This document shows positions 24,363-32,373 of a stretch of DNA of 64,000 nucleotides, piece by piece. Each line of letters opens with the position of its first letter. Position 1 is the stretch's first letter. Source of the stretch: CAYQNU01 sp964419055. Lineage in GTDB: Bacteria; Bacteroidota; Bacteroidia; Flavobacteriales_D; Parvicellaceae. Under the pieces are notes generated by a model. The model was not told where the DNA came from, made no database searches, and worked only from the letters and a program-made list of their open reading frames with translations. Both the position numbers and the translations under genes were made by a program. Location: positions 1 through 64,000 of the forward strand of contig CAYQNU010000009.1 of the NCBI GenBank assembly GCA_964419055.1, given 5' to 3'.

Positions 24363-24578
24363 GTGAAAAATCCTGCTCAACTGAATAAATTTGGTGTCCA
24401 TTTAAGGAAGCTTAGAAATAATAAAGGTTGGAGTCAACAACAGTTAGCAGATTCCGCTAATGTTCCTAAAATAACTATTCAAAGGATTGAGTTAGCCAAA
24501 ACCTCTACTACTATAGATACAATGATTTCGATTGCGGCAGCACTTGAAATTGATTTGAAAACTTTAGTTGATTTTTAA
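24363..24578 (+). CDS. XRE-family helix-turn-helix regulator
   Basis: 71 residues, essentially one Cro/C1-type DNA-binding domain: LRKLRNNKGWSQQQLADSANVPKITIQRIE carries the helix-turn-helix (about residues 14-45). The start is GTG at 24363; an ATG two bases earlier is out of frame and runs straight into TGA. A TAATTTG sequence at 24352-24358 sits only a few bases before the GTG, so the mRNA may be leaderless. Such small regulators act as dimers, often on a palindrome in their own promoter region. Confidence 0.82.
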   Translation: MKNPAQLNKFGVHLRKLRNNKGWSQQQLADSANVPKITIQRIELAKTSTTIDTMISIAAALEIDLKTLVDF

Positions 24579-24616
24579 AACACCTCTTTTATTTTTAAGG
24601 CATTAGTTATTTTGTT

Positions 24617-24624
24617 TATTTTTG
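24617..24624 (+). promoter_or_regulatory. Promoter -7 box (TATTTTTG) of the 24642 gene
   Basis: Fits TAnnTTTG, 17 bp before the start codon. No -33 element at the expected spacing. Confidence 0.4.
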
Positions 24625-24641
24625 AGGTCTAAAACTGAAAA

Positions 24642-24944
24642 ATGAATTATAAAAAACCTAGTGAAAAATTTAAAGGAATTAAATTAAATCATAAACTTAG
24701 CATTTACGGCATTGATGATTGTCAAATAGATTTCTCAAAAGATAACTTTAAAATAGTTGTTCTAATAAATGACATTGTCAATTATTCAAATTATTCCAAA
24801 ATTCATGTTCATGACTCTAAACAAAAAAGTTTTGCTACAATTGAAATACCAATTAAAGATGTTCTAAATAAGGACATTCAAGTGTTGATTAGCGGAAACG
24901 AAAACCATCCTTGTTTTAATAAAATTACGATTGAAGTAGAATAG
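24642..24944 (+). CDS. Small protein of unknown function
   Basis: 100 residues, no signal peptide or membrane helix. The sequence alternates hydrophobic and polar residues as in a beta sandwich (KIVVLINDIVNY, FATIEIPIKDVL, IQVLIS). No family recognised. It follows the XRE gene by 63 bp on the same strand and has its own promoter box. It ends exactly where the convergent gene at 24945 ends, with no space for a terminator. Confidence 0.5.
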   Translation: MNYKKPSEKFKGIKLNHKLSIYGIDDCQIDFSKDNFKIVVLINDIVNYSNYSKIHVHDSKQKSFATIEIPIKDVLNKDIQVLISGNENHPCFNKITIEVE

Positions 24945-25316
24945 CTAATCTCCTTGCCATTCTACTTTTGCGCTAGAATGGCATTGAGCTGTGATTACGC
25001 CTTTATTAATTAAAACCATAGAGGATAAGTCAAGGCATTGAATGATGTTGTAATACTCTTTTAAAGTGATTTTATCGACCCCTTTAAAATCACCTTCATC
25101 AATCTGTTTGTTTATAAAATCAAACGTTTCTAGAACTTTTGTTCCTCTTTCTTTTCGTGGATTTGAAGAAGACAATGAGGCAACTCGACACGCAACATAA
25201 GTAAGAAAATTATTTCTATCCTTAAAGAGTATCTCTTTTCCTTCGCTAAAAAAATCAATGCAGTTGTCGTAATTTAAGTTTTCTAGTTGTTCTCTTGTAT
25301 ATATATTTGTTTCCAT
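24945..25316 (-). CDS. Small cytoplasmic protein of unknown function
   Basis: 123 residues, acidic and helical, with no signal peptide or membrane segment. No family recognised. Its leader contains a long inverted repeat (25321-25377). Near its 3' end the DNA has a 9-bp palindrome, TGCCATTCT at 24955-24963 with AGAATGGCA at 24975-24983, and TGCCATTCT occurs again upstream of the gene at 25382-25390. The gene is thus bracketed by the same short sequence, which may mark a small mobile or exchanged cassette (weak inference). Confidence 0.5.
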   Translation of the reverse strand: METNIYTREQLENLNYDNCIDFFSEGKEILFKDRNNFLTYVACRVASLSSSNPRKERGTKVLETFDFINKQIDEGDFKGVDKITLKEYYNIIQCLDLSSMVLINKGVITAQCHSSAKVEWQGD

Positions 25317-25320
25317 TTTT

Positions 25321-25377
25321 TAATGCCTAGTATTTAATTTATAATTTGTATAATTGTCCTTCAAATACTAGGCGTTA
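25321..25377. repeat. 15-bp inverted repeat in the leader of the 24945-25316 gene
   Basis: TAATGCCTAGTATTT (25321-25335) pairs with AAATACTAGGCGTTA (25363-25377), 14 of 15 positions, across a 27-nt spacer. It starts 5 bp upstream of the gene's start codon, so a transcript would carry a strong hairpin next to the initiation site. It lacks a U-run and is not a terminator for this gene. Confidence 0.55.
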
Positions 25378-25567
25378 ATTTTGCCATTCTGTATTTAAAG
25401 GGATAGTTGCGATAAATTTTGAAAATAGTAGTAAACTACCGAATAAAATGTAGTGTATAATTCTAATCATAAGACAAGGTACAACTTAAGTAGGGATTGG
25501 TTCAATTAATGGTTAATCGTAAGCATTTTTTTTGCTTTTTTTGATTGATTTAATCTCTACTTTTATT

Positions 25568-26173
25568 TTAAGTCTCAATAAGTTCAAAAATCAATTCAGT
25601 TAAGGTTATTACATCGCTTTCTATTGTTCCTTTCATATATCGGTCATATACACTTTTATTGTCGGGCGGGTTAAGGTTTAATTTCAATCCTTTTTCTAAA
25701 GCTAACAATCGTAAAAATTCCCTTTGTGTTCTTCCGTTACCTTCTCTAAAAGGGTGTAAATAGTTTACGTTGTCTAAAATCTCTGCTAATTTCTTTGCAA
25801 TTTCTTTTTTATTCGTTTTTTTTAATTTACGAAACTCCGAAATTAACGTGTCTATATATTGAAATGCGATATGAAATCGTTCTCCGTTATAAAAAGGTTT
25901 TCCGTCTTTGCTTATATTTACAGTCCTGACTTCACCTGCCCATTCATAGACATCTTGAAATAAATGATGATGAATCTTGAGCAACGAGTTTGAGTCCTTT
26001 ATCTTTAAAGGGTTTTCTAATAATTCCTCAATTCTTTTAGAGACTTTTAAACTTTCAAATACTAAAAGTATTTTTTCATTTTCAATGTTCGCTAAATTAT
26101 GAAGCAAACCACTTTTATTTGTGTATTTTAATTCAGCGTCTAAATAGTGATAGTTATTTTCCATAAATGGCAT
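25568..26173 (-). CDS. Fic-domain toxin (VbhT/FicT-type, class I)
   Basis: 201 residues, a stand-alone Fic domain. The motif HPFREGNGRTQR (H140-R151) is complete, so AMP transfer from ATP to a target is expected; targets of related toxins include DNA gyrase and topoisomerase IV. There is no internal (S/T)xxxE(G/N) motif before it. The inhibitory motif is instead on the small protein encoded just upstream, which defines class I. The frame overlaps the antitoxin's 3' end by 20 bp; a second Met at 26164 would shorten this. Overlap and order (antitoxin first) are typical of a toxin-antitoxin operon. Confidence 0.85.
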   Translation of the reverse strand: MPFMENNYHYLDAELKYTNKSGLLHNLANIENEKILLVFESLKVSKRIEELLENPLKIKDSNSLLKIHHHLFQDVYEWAGEVRTVNISKDGKPFYNGERFHIAFQYIDTLISEFRKLKKTNKKEIAKKLAEILDNVNYLHPFREGNGRTQREFLRLLALEKGLKLNLNPPDNKSVYDRYMKGTIESDVITLTELIFELIET

Positions 26174-26375
26174 ATAACTTTGTCAATAAATCAGATTCAG
26201 AGATTATGTTGTTTTTCAAATCAACGTAAAGTTGAATTAATTCTTTTGTCGGTTCAAACCCTTCAAACATGTTTGTCCCAATAGCATTAGCCGTATTTTC
26301 CAACGTTTTTAAGTCAGGAAATTTTACTCCCATTAAAGTTAGATTTTTGCGATCTATTTCTATTGCTTTATACAT
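26154..26375 (-). CDS. VbhA-like antitoxin of the Fic toxin
   Basis: 73 residues. The protein carries TNMFEG (T34-G39), a match to the inhibitory motif (S/T)xxxE(G/N), whose Glu blocks ATP binding in the Fic active site. It is followed by EPTKELIQLYVDLKNNIIS, typical of the VbhA-like antitoxin family. It is translated first and overlaps the toxin gene. The N-terminal 25 residues may be a DNA-contacting part, as seen in some relatives, but no motif is clear. A TATATTTG box lies at 26400-26407. Confidence 0.8.
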   Translation of the reverse strand: MYKAIEIDRKNLTLMGVKFPDLKTLENTANAIGTNMFEGFEPTKELIQLYVDLKNNIISESDLLTKLYAIYGK

Positions 26376-26399
26376 TTTCTTATGGTTAAAATCTATCTA

Positions 26400-26407
26400 C
26401 AAATATA
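26400..26407 (-). promoter_or_regulatory. Promoter -7 box (TATATTTG) of the Fic toxin-antitoxin operon
   Basis: Minus-strand TATATTTG, 25 bp upstream of the antitoxin start. No clear -33 element or operator palindrome beside it. Confidence 0.5.
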
Positions 26408-26605
26408 ACTATTTTTATTGATTATTGGTGGTTTACAGAAGTGTTTTTATTTGAATTTTGAAAAAAGCTTTAACCTTCATAGCAAGGTAATTATGAATAA
26501 TTCTTTTAACTATTGGGATGTTCTAAGCCAAATTTAAAATTTGTCGGGATAATAGGTAACGCTTAACTTTCTTAGAATTAATAATATGGAATATAGAGAA
26601 AACTT

Positions 26606-27013
26606 TCAATTGTCCTTAGCTTTAAAAGGTGATGAATGTGAAATGAATAAAAGGTTGAACAAGTTTAGAATTAAAATTAAAAAGGGTAAAATGAAAAATA
26701 ATTCATTCTTAGTTATACCCGAATAGGCAGCTCCCCATATCCCAATAAGTAATCTTGAAGAGACAATAAAGCCAAGAATAACTATAGTCAATGAAAATCC
26801 AGTTTTTATCCATTTTAAATTCTTTTTTTCACTGATAAATAACGTATTGCTAAGTGTAAGAATAATTAAATAGAATATGTAAACGACTGGACTGTCAAAT
26901 GAGTTACATACAAAATCAAACAGAAAAGGAACACCAAAAATAAGTATCAAGTTTAGAATTATGGCTAGACCATTAATAATAGAAATCGATATAATGTCAC
27001 TTTTATTGTTCAA
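26606..27013 (-). CDS. Four-helix membrane protein of unknown function
   Basis: 135 residues with about four hydrophobic helices (roughly 8-28, 38-60, 70-92, 102-124), short loops and few charges. No family recognised. It lies between the Fic pair and the DUF1016 gene and has the first copy of a shared promoter-region repeat (27070-27148) upstream. Confidence 0.6.
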   Translation of the reverse strand: MNNKSDIISISIINGLAIILNLILIFGVPFLFDFVCNSFDSPVVYIFYLIILTLSNTLFISEKKNLKWIKTGFSLTIVILGFIVSSRLLIGIWGAAYSGITKNELFFILPFLILILNLFNLLFISHSSPFKAKDN

Positions 27014-27069
27014 TTTGCAATCTGTTTAGTGTTTTCACAAAAAAAAAATGAAGTACCTATACCAACTTT

Positions 27070-27148
27070 CTATAAAAGCTTTGCAAAACATCCTTTAGCA
27101 TTCCAAAAGTACTATTTTTTTGACTTCTTTAGCTTTGATTTAAGGAAG
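27070..27148 (-). repeat. Promoter-region repeat, copy A
   Basis: About 79 bp shared with 28393-28470 (copy B) and partly with 29562-29598 (copy C). The common core reads CCAAAAGTAC, a T-run, TTGACTT and TTAGCTTTG. On the minus strand it contains TACTTTTG (27104-27111), a match to the -7 consensus 91 bp before the start of the 26606-27013 gene. Confidence 0.65.
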
Positions 27149-27297
27149 TGATTCAAGATTATTGTTTTTTTTATAATTAAATTTATCTGAATATCTTGTT
27201 TTAATGCATGTCCATTTCAGGAGGAATCACTTGCATTAATGTAACTGAGAAGGACGTAACGCCTCCTATTTCAAATGAGGTGTTGGCAATAGTGTTT

Positions 27298-28281
27298 CTA
27301 TTTTTCGTCTGATTCATTGTCAAACAGTTCGTGCAGTTTTTGTTGTAAAAGTTTTTTGTCGGGTAGTTGTGTTTTATACTCCGAAACCATTGTTGGTGAT
27401 AGGCTTCTGCTTAATGCATATTCTACAACTTGACTGTCTTTGTCTTTGCAGAGCAAAACTCCAATGCTCGGATTTTCATTTGGCTTTTTAACATCTCTGT
27501 CTAATGCTTCTAAGTAAAAGTTAAGCTGTCCTAAGTGGTCGGGTTTAAACTTGTCAGCTTTAAGTTCAAAAGCCACTAGGCATTGAAGTCCACGGTGATA
27601 GAAAAGCAAATCAATGTAAAAGTCGTTGTTACCAACTTGCAACTTGTATTCTTCTCCTATGAACAAGAAATCTTTTCCAAGTTCGAGAATGAAGTTTTTC
27701 ATTTGTCTTACAAGTCCACGTTGTAATTCACTCTCGCTGTGCGGTTCAGATAAGTTTAAAAACTCAAATACATAACTGTCTTTGAACGCATTTGAAATGT
27801 CTTTATTAATTTCTCTCACCACTGTTGAGAGTTTTGTGTTTCCAATCATTGTTCGCTCGAAAAGACTGGTTGAAATTTGCCTTTCGAGGTCTCTGAAACT
27901 ATAACTTTCTTGTTTGGATAGCTTTAAATAAAATTCCCTTTCTTCTGTTGTCTTGCACCTTGAAAATATTGCCAAATTATGAGACCAACTAATTTCTCTC
28001 AACACTGTTGAGAGTTTTGGATTGTCTTTGTAAGTATCGTAAAACTGCTTCATTCTCCAAATATTTTTGTCGGAGAAGCCTTTTATTTCTGGTTCCTGAG
28101 TCTGAATGAAATTGGCTAATTCTGTCACAACAGAGTCGCCCCATTCAGATTGTTCAATTTTCTTGCTGATATATTCTCCGATATTCCAATAGAGATTTAT
28201 TAGTTCAGCGTTTACAGCTCGTATAGCATTAGTCCGAGAATGTTTTATTAGTTGAATTATGTCTGTAAAGCGATTGTCCAT
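27298..28281 (-). CDS. DUF1016/YhcG-family PD-(D/E)XK nuclease
   Basis: 327 residues. The N-terminal helical domain (DUF1016_N: AELINLYWNIGEYI, about 25-40, and WRMKQFY, 75-81) is followed by a nuclease domain with the PD-(D/E)XK residues D224 (FYIDLLFYH), E239 and K241 (VAFELKADK), and Q252 (GQLNFYL). The family is widespread in accessory regions, often near restriction-modification and other defence genes, and is thought to act on DNA; its biological role is not settled. Length is close to normal. It has a TACATTTG box at 28301-28308 and repeat copy B further upstream. Confidence 0.87.
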   Translation of the reverse strand: MDNRFTDIIQLIKHSRTNAIRAVNAELINLYWNIGEYISKKIEQSEWGDSVVTELANFIQTQEPEIKGFSDKNIWRMKQFYDTYKDNPKLSTVLREISWSHNLAIFSRCKTTEEREFYLKLSKQESYSFRDLERQISTSLFERTMIGNTKLSTVVREINKDISNAFKDSYVFEFLNLSEPHSESELQRGLVRQMKNFILELGKDFLFIGEEYKLQVGNNDFYIDLLFYHRGLQCLVAFELKADKFKPDHLGQLNFYLEALDRDVKKPNENPSIGVLLCKDKDSQVVEYALSRSLSPTMVSEYKTQLPDKKLLQQKLHELFDNESDEK

Positions 28282-28300
28282 TATTTATTTCAATATGCTA

Positions 28301-28308
28301 CAAATGTA
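28301..28308 (-). promoter_or_regulatory. Promoter -7 box (TACATTTG) of the DUF1016 gene
   Basis: Minus-strand TACATTTG with a TTG 18 bp upstream, so both Bacteroidota promoter elements are present. It is 20 bp from the start codon. Confidence 0.55.
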
Positions 28309-28392
28309 TGTTTTTTAACCAATAGATTGTCTATTGGATGCAGTTTTATACCATTACTGCCAACCTCTGTTGATTCATCTACACTACAGTTT

Positions 28393-28470
28393 CGATAAAA
28401 GCTTCCCAAATGCTCTATTAGCATCCCAAAAGTACTATTTTTTGACTTCATTAGCTTTGATTTAGGGAAG
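28393..28470 (-). repeat. Promoter-region repeat, copy B
   Basis: About 78 bp, closely related to 27070-27148 along its whole length and to 29562-29598 in the core. It contains a minus-strand TACTTTTG at 28427-28434. The DUF1016 gene downstream has a nearer promoter box, so this one may be redundant. Confidence 0.65.
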
Positions 28471-28570
28471 ATTTGATAATCGTAATTAAGAATTGCTAAG
28501 GTTGTACAATCACTAACAAAATCCTTTACAACATAAGTAATTGCTTTAATAATGAATAATTAAATGATTT

Positions 28571-28906
28571 TTATTCATTAATTAAAACACCATTTTCAAA
28601 TTTCATTGTTTCAGTTTTCAATCCCGAGCTGTTGAACGTTGAATAAGATCCTTTCCATAGCACGTATTTGTTGTCCATTAAAATAAAAGTACCTTCTGAA
28701 ATTCCCTGATATTCTTCCTTTTCGATTAAATAATCAATGTTGTCTTTATGAGATATTAGATTACATACCAATCTTAATGTATCGTTTATTGAAACATATT
28801 CACATTCGACTTCACCTCTATATTTTACTTGATCACCTTGACCATAGGTAAATATAGGAAAAGAGATAGTAAGTAGAATAAGTTGTAGTATCTGTTTTAA
28901 TTTCAT
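28571..28906 (-). CDS. Small exported protein of unknown function
   Basis: 111 residues. A signal peptide ends near FPIFTYGQ (residue 23). The mature part is short and beta-rich (EGTFILMDNKYVLWKGSY), with a final block GLKTETMKFENGVLI that recalls a single MORN/YwqK-like repeat. No firm family assignment. Confidence 0.55.
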   Translation of the reverse strand: MKLKQILQLILLTISFPIFTYGQGDQVKYRGEVECEYVSINDTLRLVCNLISHKDNIDYLIEKEEYQGISEGTFILMDNKYVLWKGSYSTFNSSGLKTETMKFENGVLINE

Positions 28907-28981
28907 TCTTTTATTAACCTTAACATCAGTTTGTTTAAAAACCTCAGTTTAATTATTAAAAGTACTGTTTTGTGTACTTTG

Positions 28982-29494
28982 TTAATTAAAAATAACAACC
29001 TTTCTTCTTGTTTCAGTTGTGCTATTTTCAAAAAATTTAATTAAAATTACATCACTACCAGTATTTATACCTTTTAAAATCTCAACATCTGATGTGCCTG
29101 GATTTAATATCTCAAATGTTTGTTGTTGGTTAGCATAACTTGAAATATTCCAACCAACATTATTAGCAATATTATAAACCCATTCTTCTCCACTAATCAA
29201 ATTCATTTCTATTTTTAATGAACTACCTTCTGGAACAATAGCCTTAAAAGAATTGCCTGTACCTGCTAACCATAAGGTGTCACTACCATATAAAAGATTG
29301 ACTCCATAAGCACCTGTTGTTGGATATTTTATGGAACATGGTTGGCAACTTCCACCACAATCCACTTCAACTTCTTCTTGATTTTTAATCCCATCATTAC
29401 AGGTTTCTTTTTTAGCACAATTTACAAATATAAAAAGGCTAATGAGTACCGTTAAATGTATAATTGGCGGAAATAGTCTTGTGTTTTTTTTCAT
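28982..29494 (-). CDS. Predicted lipoprotein with CxDGIxNQxE...DCGG motif
   Basis: 170 residues. The lipoprotein signal ends at Cys26 (FVNC). Immediately after lies a Cys-rich motif, CNDGIKNQEE...DCGGSCQPC, which is common near the N-terminus of Bacteroidota lipoproteins and may be disulfide-bonded. The remaining 110 residues look like a beta sandwich. No enzymatic signature. Repeat copy C with a TACTTTTG box lies 70 bp upstream. The gene carries no obvious link to its nuclease and caspase neighbours. Confidence 0.65.
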   Translation of the reverse strand: MKKNTRLFPPIIHLTVLISLFIFVNCAKKETCNDGIKNQEEVEVDCGGSCQPCSIKYPTTGAYGVNLLYGSDTLWLAGTGNSFKAIVPEGSSLKIEMNLISGEEWVYNIANNVGWNISSYANQQQTFEILNPGTSDVEILKGINTGSDVILIKFFENSTTETRRKVVIFN

Positions 29495-29840
29495 TTGGTG
29501 TTTATTATTTTTCAGTTATTTAGATTTATCTTTTTTGAATTCTAAATCTATCCTTAACCCTCCCAAAAGTACAATTTTTTTTGACTTGATTAGCTTTGTT
29601 ATAAACAAGTTTTGATGTTTATAGTCAAGAATTCTATATGATTGTTTAATCAATATCTTAATGCTCTAAAGCAATATTCGTAATAAAAAAAATAGCTGGA
29701 TTGTTTCGTTTCTGTTGAGCGGACTTTTTCATTTTTAAACGTAGGTTTGTGTAACTTATTTAAGAAAAAAAACAAAATACAAATTGTTTCACTAACGGAT
29801 TGTACAATTATATTTTATTAAGATTAGTTAATAGCTGTTT
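29495..29840. other. Intergenic region with a promoter-region repeat
   Basis: 346 bp. The part next to the 28982-29494 gene contains repeat copy C (29562-29598). The rest (29600-29840) is AT-rich and shows no ORF, hairpin or repeat that I can support. Confidence 0.6.
29562..29598 (-). repeat. Promoter-region repeat, copy C (core only)
   Basis: About 37 bp matching the core of 27070-27148 and 28393-28470. It carries a minus-strand TACTTTTG at 29564-29571, 70 bp upstream of the lipoprotein start. Confidence 0.6.
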
Positions 29841-30557
29841 TTATTTAAATTCAAACTTTGTTATTTGTTCAATTGGAATTATAACTATGGAATTTGAATT
29901 TTTAATTCTAAAAAATCCATATTTGCTCGTTTTTCCAATATATAGGTTTCCTGTTTCCTTGTTACAAATAATGGTTCCATCAGCTGTTTCTATTCTTGAT
30001 TCTGTTGGTTTAGATATTGTCTCTTGGATGTCTTTTTGTGCTAAAAGAAAAATAGAGAATGAAAGACTAATTGTTATAATCAACATTCCATATAAGTTTG
30101 GTATGTCCGCTTCTCCATCTTCGTCTTTGGATAAAAATAAATATGTTAACATCTGAACCGTAACAAATATCAAAATGTATATCACAAAATAATTGTATCC
30201 AATGAGATCAAAATAAATCAAACCATTAAGTATTAAAAATACCGCCATAAAGAAAATAAAATATTTGATTCGGTGCGGATATAAAAAATCCATCATTTTT
30301 TTTGCAAAGTCATCTAATTGCACGTTGGCTTTATTACTCAATGTATTAAGTGTAAAAAAAGTAATCAATAGCATAGTCATTCCAAAAAGAATAATGATAT
30401 TAATGTCTTCAAAAAAAGACGTGATTATCTCCTGAAACTCTAGGTAATTAATAATAGAAATATTAAAATATGAGTAATAGAATATTAATTTTAAAACTCC
30501 ACAGAATATTAACAAAGCACCTGTTAACGGTGCTATTTTGACAATTTTATCTATCAT
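29841..30557 (-). CDS. Multi-helix membrane protein beside the caspase-like gene
   Basis: 238 residues. About five hydrophobic helices are visible (roughly 10-30, 50-70, 96-115, 120-140, 155-175), followed by a soluble C-terminal domain of about 60 residues with beta-like segments (GTIICNKETGNLYIGKTSKYGFF). No family recognised. It lies 145 bp downstream of the caspase-like gene on the same strand with no terminator seen between them, so the two may share a transcript. A membrane partner or pore for the protease is possible but only inferred from position. Confidence 0.6.
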   Translation of the reverse strand: MIDKIVKIAPLTGALLIFCGVLKLIFYYSYFNISIINYLEFQEIITSFFEDINIIILFGMTMLLITFFTLNTLSNKANVQLDDFAKKMMDFLYPHRIKYFIFFMAVFLILNGLIYFDLIGYNYFVIYILIFVTVQMLTYLFLSKDEDGEADIPNLYGMLIITISLSFSIFLLAQKDIQETISKPTESRIETADGTIICNKETGNLYIGKTSKYGFFRIKNSNSIVIIPIEQITKFEFK

Positions 30558-30702
30558 TTTTTTATTTAATAGCAGTGAACAACATTTCGTCTATCACTAG
30601 TTGAATAAATTATTACTTTATATTGTTAATAGACATAAATATGAAAATTTCAGAAATGGTAAAAACAAAAAATTAATTATTGTCATAGTTTATATTAATT
30701 TT

Positions 30703-32154
30703 TTAATTATGTTTAATCCAATTTAGAACTTTTACATCTAGTTCTTTAATTGTCATTATTTCGTCTAATTCATCTCTATACCCTTTTAGAATCAAACCAA
30801 TTTCATAATCATAAATTTTAATCAGTATTTCTTTTAGTTCAAATATTTTCTGATTTAAAAATTCAGATTTGGATAGACATTTAATTCTCATCATATGATT
30901 ATAAACATCAAATATATTCCTCTTATATGCAATTACAAAGTTTTCTTTTTCATTAAGAAACAATCTTTCTGCTGGATTTGACGTTATAGAAAAATTTAGA
31001 AAAATATTCTTAAATTCTGTATAATATTCTTGAAGTTCAAAAGTACTTTCATCTTCAATACTATGCTTTATTTGTATTTCTTTTAATTTTTCTTCGTCTG
31101 TAGACTTAACTTTTTCGATTTCTTTTTTGTACACCGCAATTTTTAAGTCAAGTTCTTTTGATTTTTTAACTTCCAAAGGGGAATAATCCATTGTTCCAAA
31201 AAATGAATCTAAATATTTCGAGGAATTTGATTTAATTTTTTTTTCTAACGTTCTTATTTTATCTCTATGTCTTGCAGCTTCTGTATAATTTTGATTTATT
31301 ACAGAAATTGTCTTTAACTCTTTAATTGGTTCAATTTTATCAATTATTTTCAAATCTGATTTAGAAATTGGGATAAATAAATTTGCCATTCTTTCTAATA
31401 AAAACTGATTTTTATCATGTATATTTATTGACTTTTTTATTTTACTTTTAAGTTTAAATGAAAAAGAGCCACCTTCGTGTCCAACATTATGCAGTGGACC
31501 GCACATTGGTGTTTGCTTTTTTTCGGTATTAAATCCCATTATTAAATTAGCACCAAGAACACTAAATGGTAATTCTTCCTGAATATTTTCATTTAATATT
31601 TTAATTAATGAATCGGCAAAAGGGCTTAATTCTCCTTGATGTCCATCACTAACTTTTTCTAAACTACCTGATGTAAGTCCTAATCGTGATTTTTTTGAAT
31701 TAAAAGCTTCAATACCTCCACCTCTTGTATTTGACTCAAACATTGCACCCGAGAAACAAGAGTCTGATATCACCCCTATATGAAAAGCTTGTGAAGCTCT
31801 TATAAAAGACATAATTTCGATAATATTAAGCCAAGTTGATGAATCATTAGGATCAGCATCAGAAGGCTGCCAATAAGCTGTTTTTAGCTTTTCATTATAT
31901 TCTCCGTGACCTGCATAAATTAGAAGTACATTTTCATCTTCTAGCCGATTAATAAAGTATTCGTTTAACTTGTTATATAATGATTTTCTAGTCGTATCAG
32001 TTTTCTCAGAAATGAATTCAACATCATCGATAGAGTATTTTTCAGTAAGGACTTTAATTATTGAAGAAACATCTTTATTGCAATTTTGAATTTTATTCAA
32101 TTCTGAATTGTCATAATTATTAATAGCTATAGCTAATACATTGTTAAATTTCAT
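30703..32154 (-). CDS. Caspase-like (C14) protease with UVR-like motif
   Basis: 483 residues. I start at the ATG at 32154; a TTG one codon earlier is less likely. Residues 1-235 form a caspase/metacaspase-type peptidase domain, with catalytic His84 in IYAGHGEY and Cys134 in SDSCFSGAMF (numbering from the TTG). At about 278-310, KELKTISVINQNYTEAARHRDKIRTLE is split in the way of the UvrB/UvrC (UVR) motif, a helical-hairpin interaction module. A long coiled-coil-like helical tail follows to the end. Bacterial caspase-like proteins often act in regulated cell death or anti-phage systems; this protein's trigger and target are unknown. Confidence 0.8.
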   Translation of the reverse strand: MKFNNVLAIAINNYDNSELNKIQNCNKDVSSIIKVLTEKYSIDDVEFISEKTDTTRKSLYNKLNEYFINRLEDENVLLIYAGHGEYNEKLKTAYWQPSDADPNDSSTWLNIIEIMSFIRASQAFHIGVISDSCFSGAMFESNTRGGGIEAFNSKKSRLGLTSGSLEKVSDGHQGELSPFADSLIKILNENIQEELPFSVLGANLIMGFNTEKKQTPMCGPLHNVGHEGGSFSFKLKSKIKKSINIHDKNQFLLERMANLFIPISKSDLKIIDKIEPIKELKTISVINQNYTEAARHRDKIRTLEKKIKSNSSKYLDSFFGTMDYSPLEVKKSKELDLKIAVYKKEIEKVKSTDEEKLKEIQIKHSIEDESTFELQEYYTEFKNIFLNFSITSNPAERLFLNEKENFVIAYKRNIFDVYNHMMRIKCLSKSEFLNQKIFELKEILIKIYDYEIGLILKGYRDELDEIMTIKELDVKVLNWIKHN

Positions 32155-32308
32155 CAAATTATTATTTCTCTTTAAATATATATCCCTATTTTGTATTTTT
32201 GTAAAATTTGCACCAACATTATTTAATTATGATAAACGGGTAAATTACTCCCCAAATATACTAAAATAAATCACAAATCCTAAAATGACAACAAACTAGT
32301 GCTGAAAA

Positions 32309-32352
32309 CAAAAAAAAACTTCACAAAATGCTTTGTGAAGGTTTTTTATTTT
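32309..32352. terminator. Intrinsic terminator after the 32374-32679 gene
   Basis: A perfect 9-bp stem CTTCACAAA/TTTGTGAAG with loop ATGC, with an A-run on one side and a T-run on the other, so it can work in both directions. It separates the pair at 32374-33110 from the caspase-like gene. Confidence 0.75.
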
Positions 32353-32373
32353 AGGTAGACAAAAACATTAGAT

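Noticed and set aside
27208..27312. 34-codon plus-strand ORF upstream of the DUF1016 stop
   Set aside because: Too short, overlaps the end of the nuclease gene on the other strand, and has no promoter or recognisable domain. It could be a gene remnant but cannot be supported.
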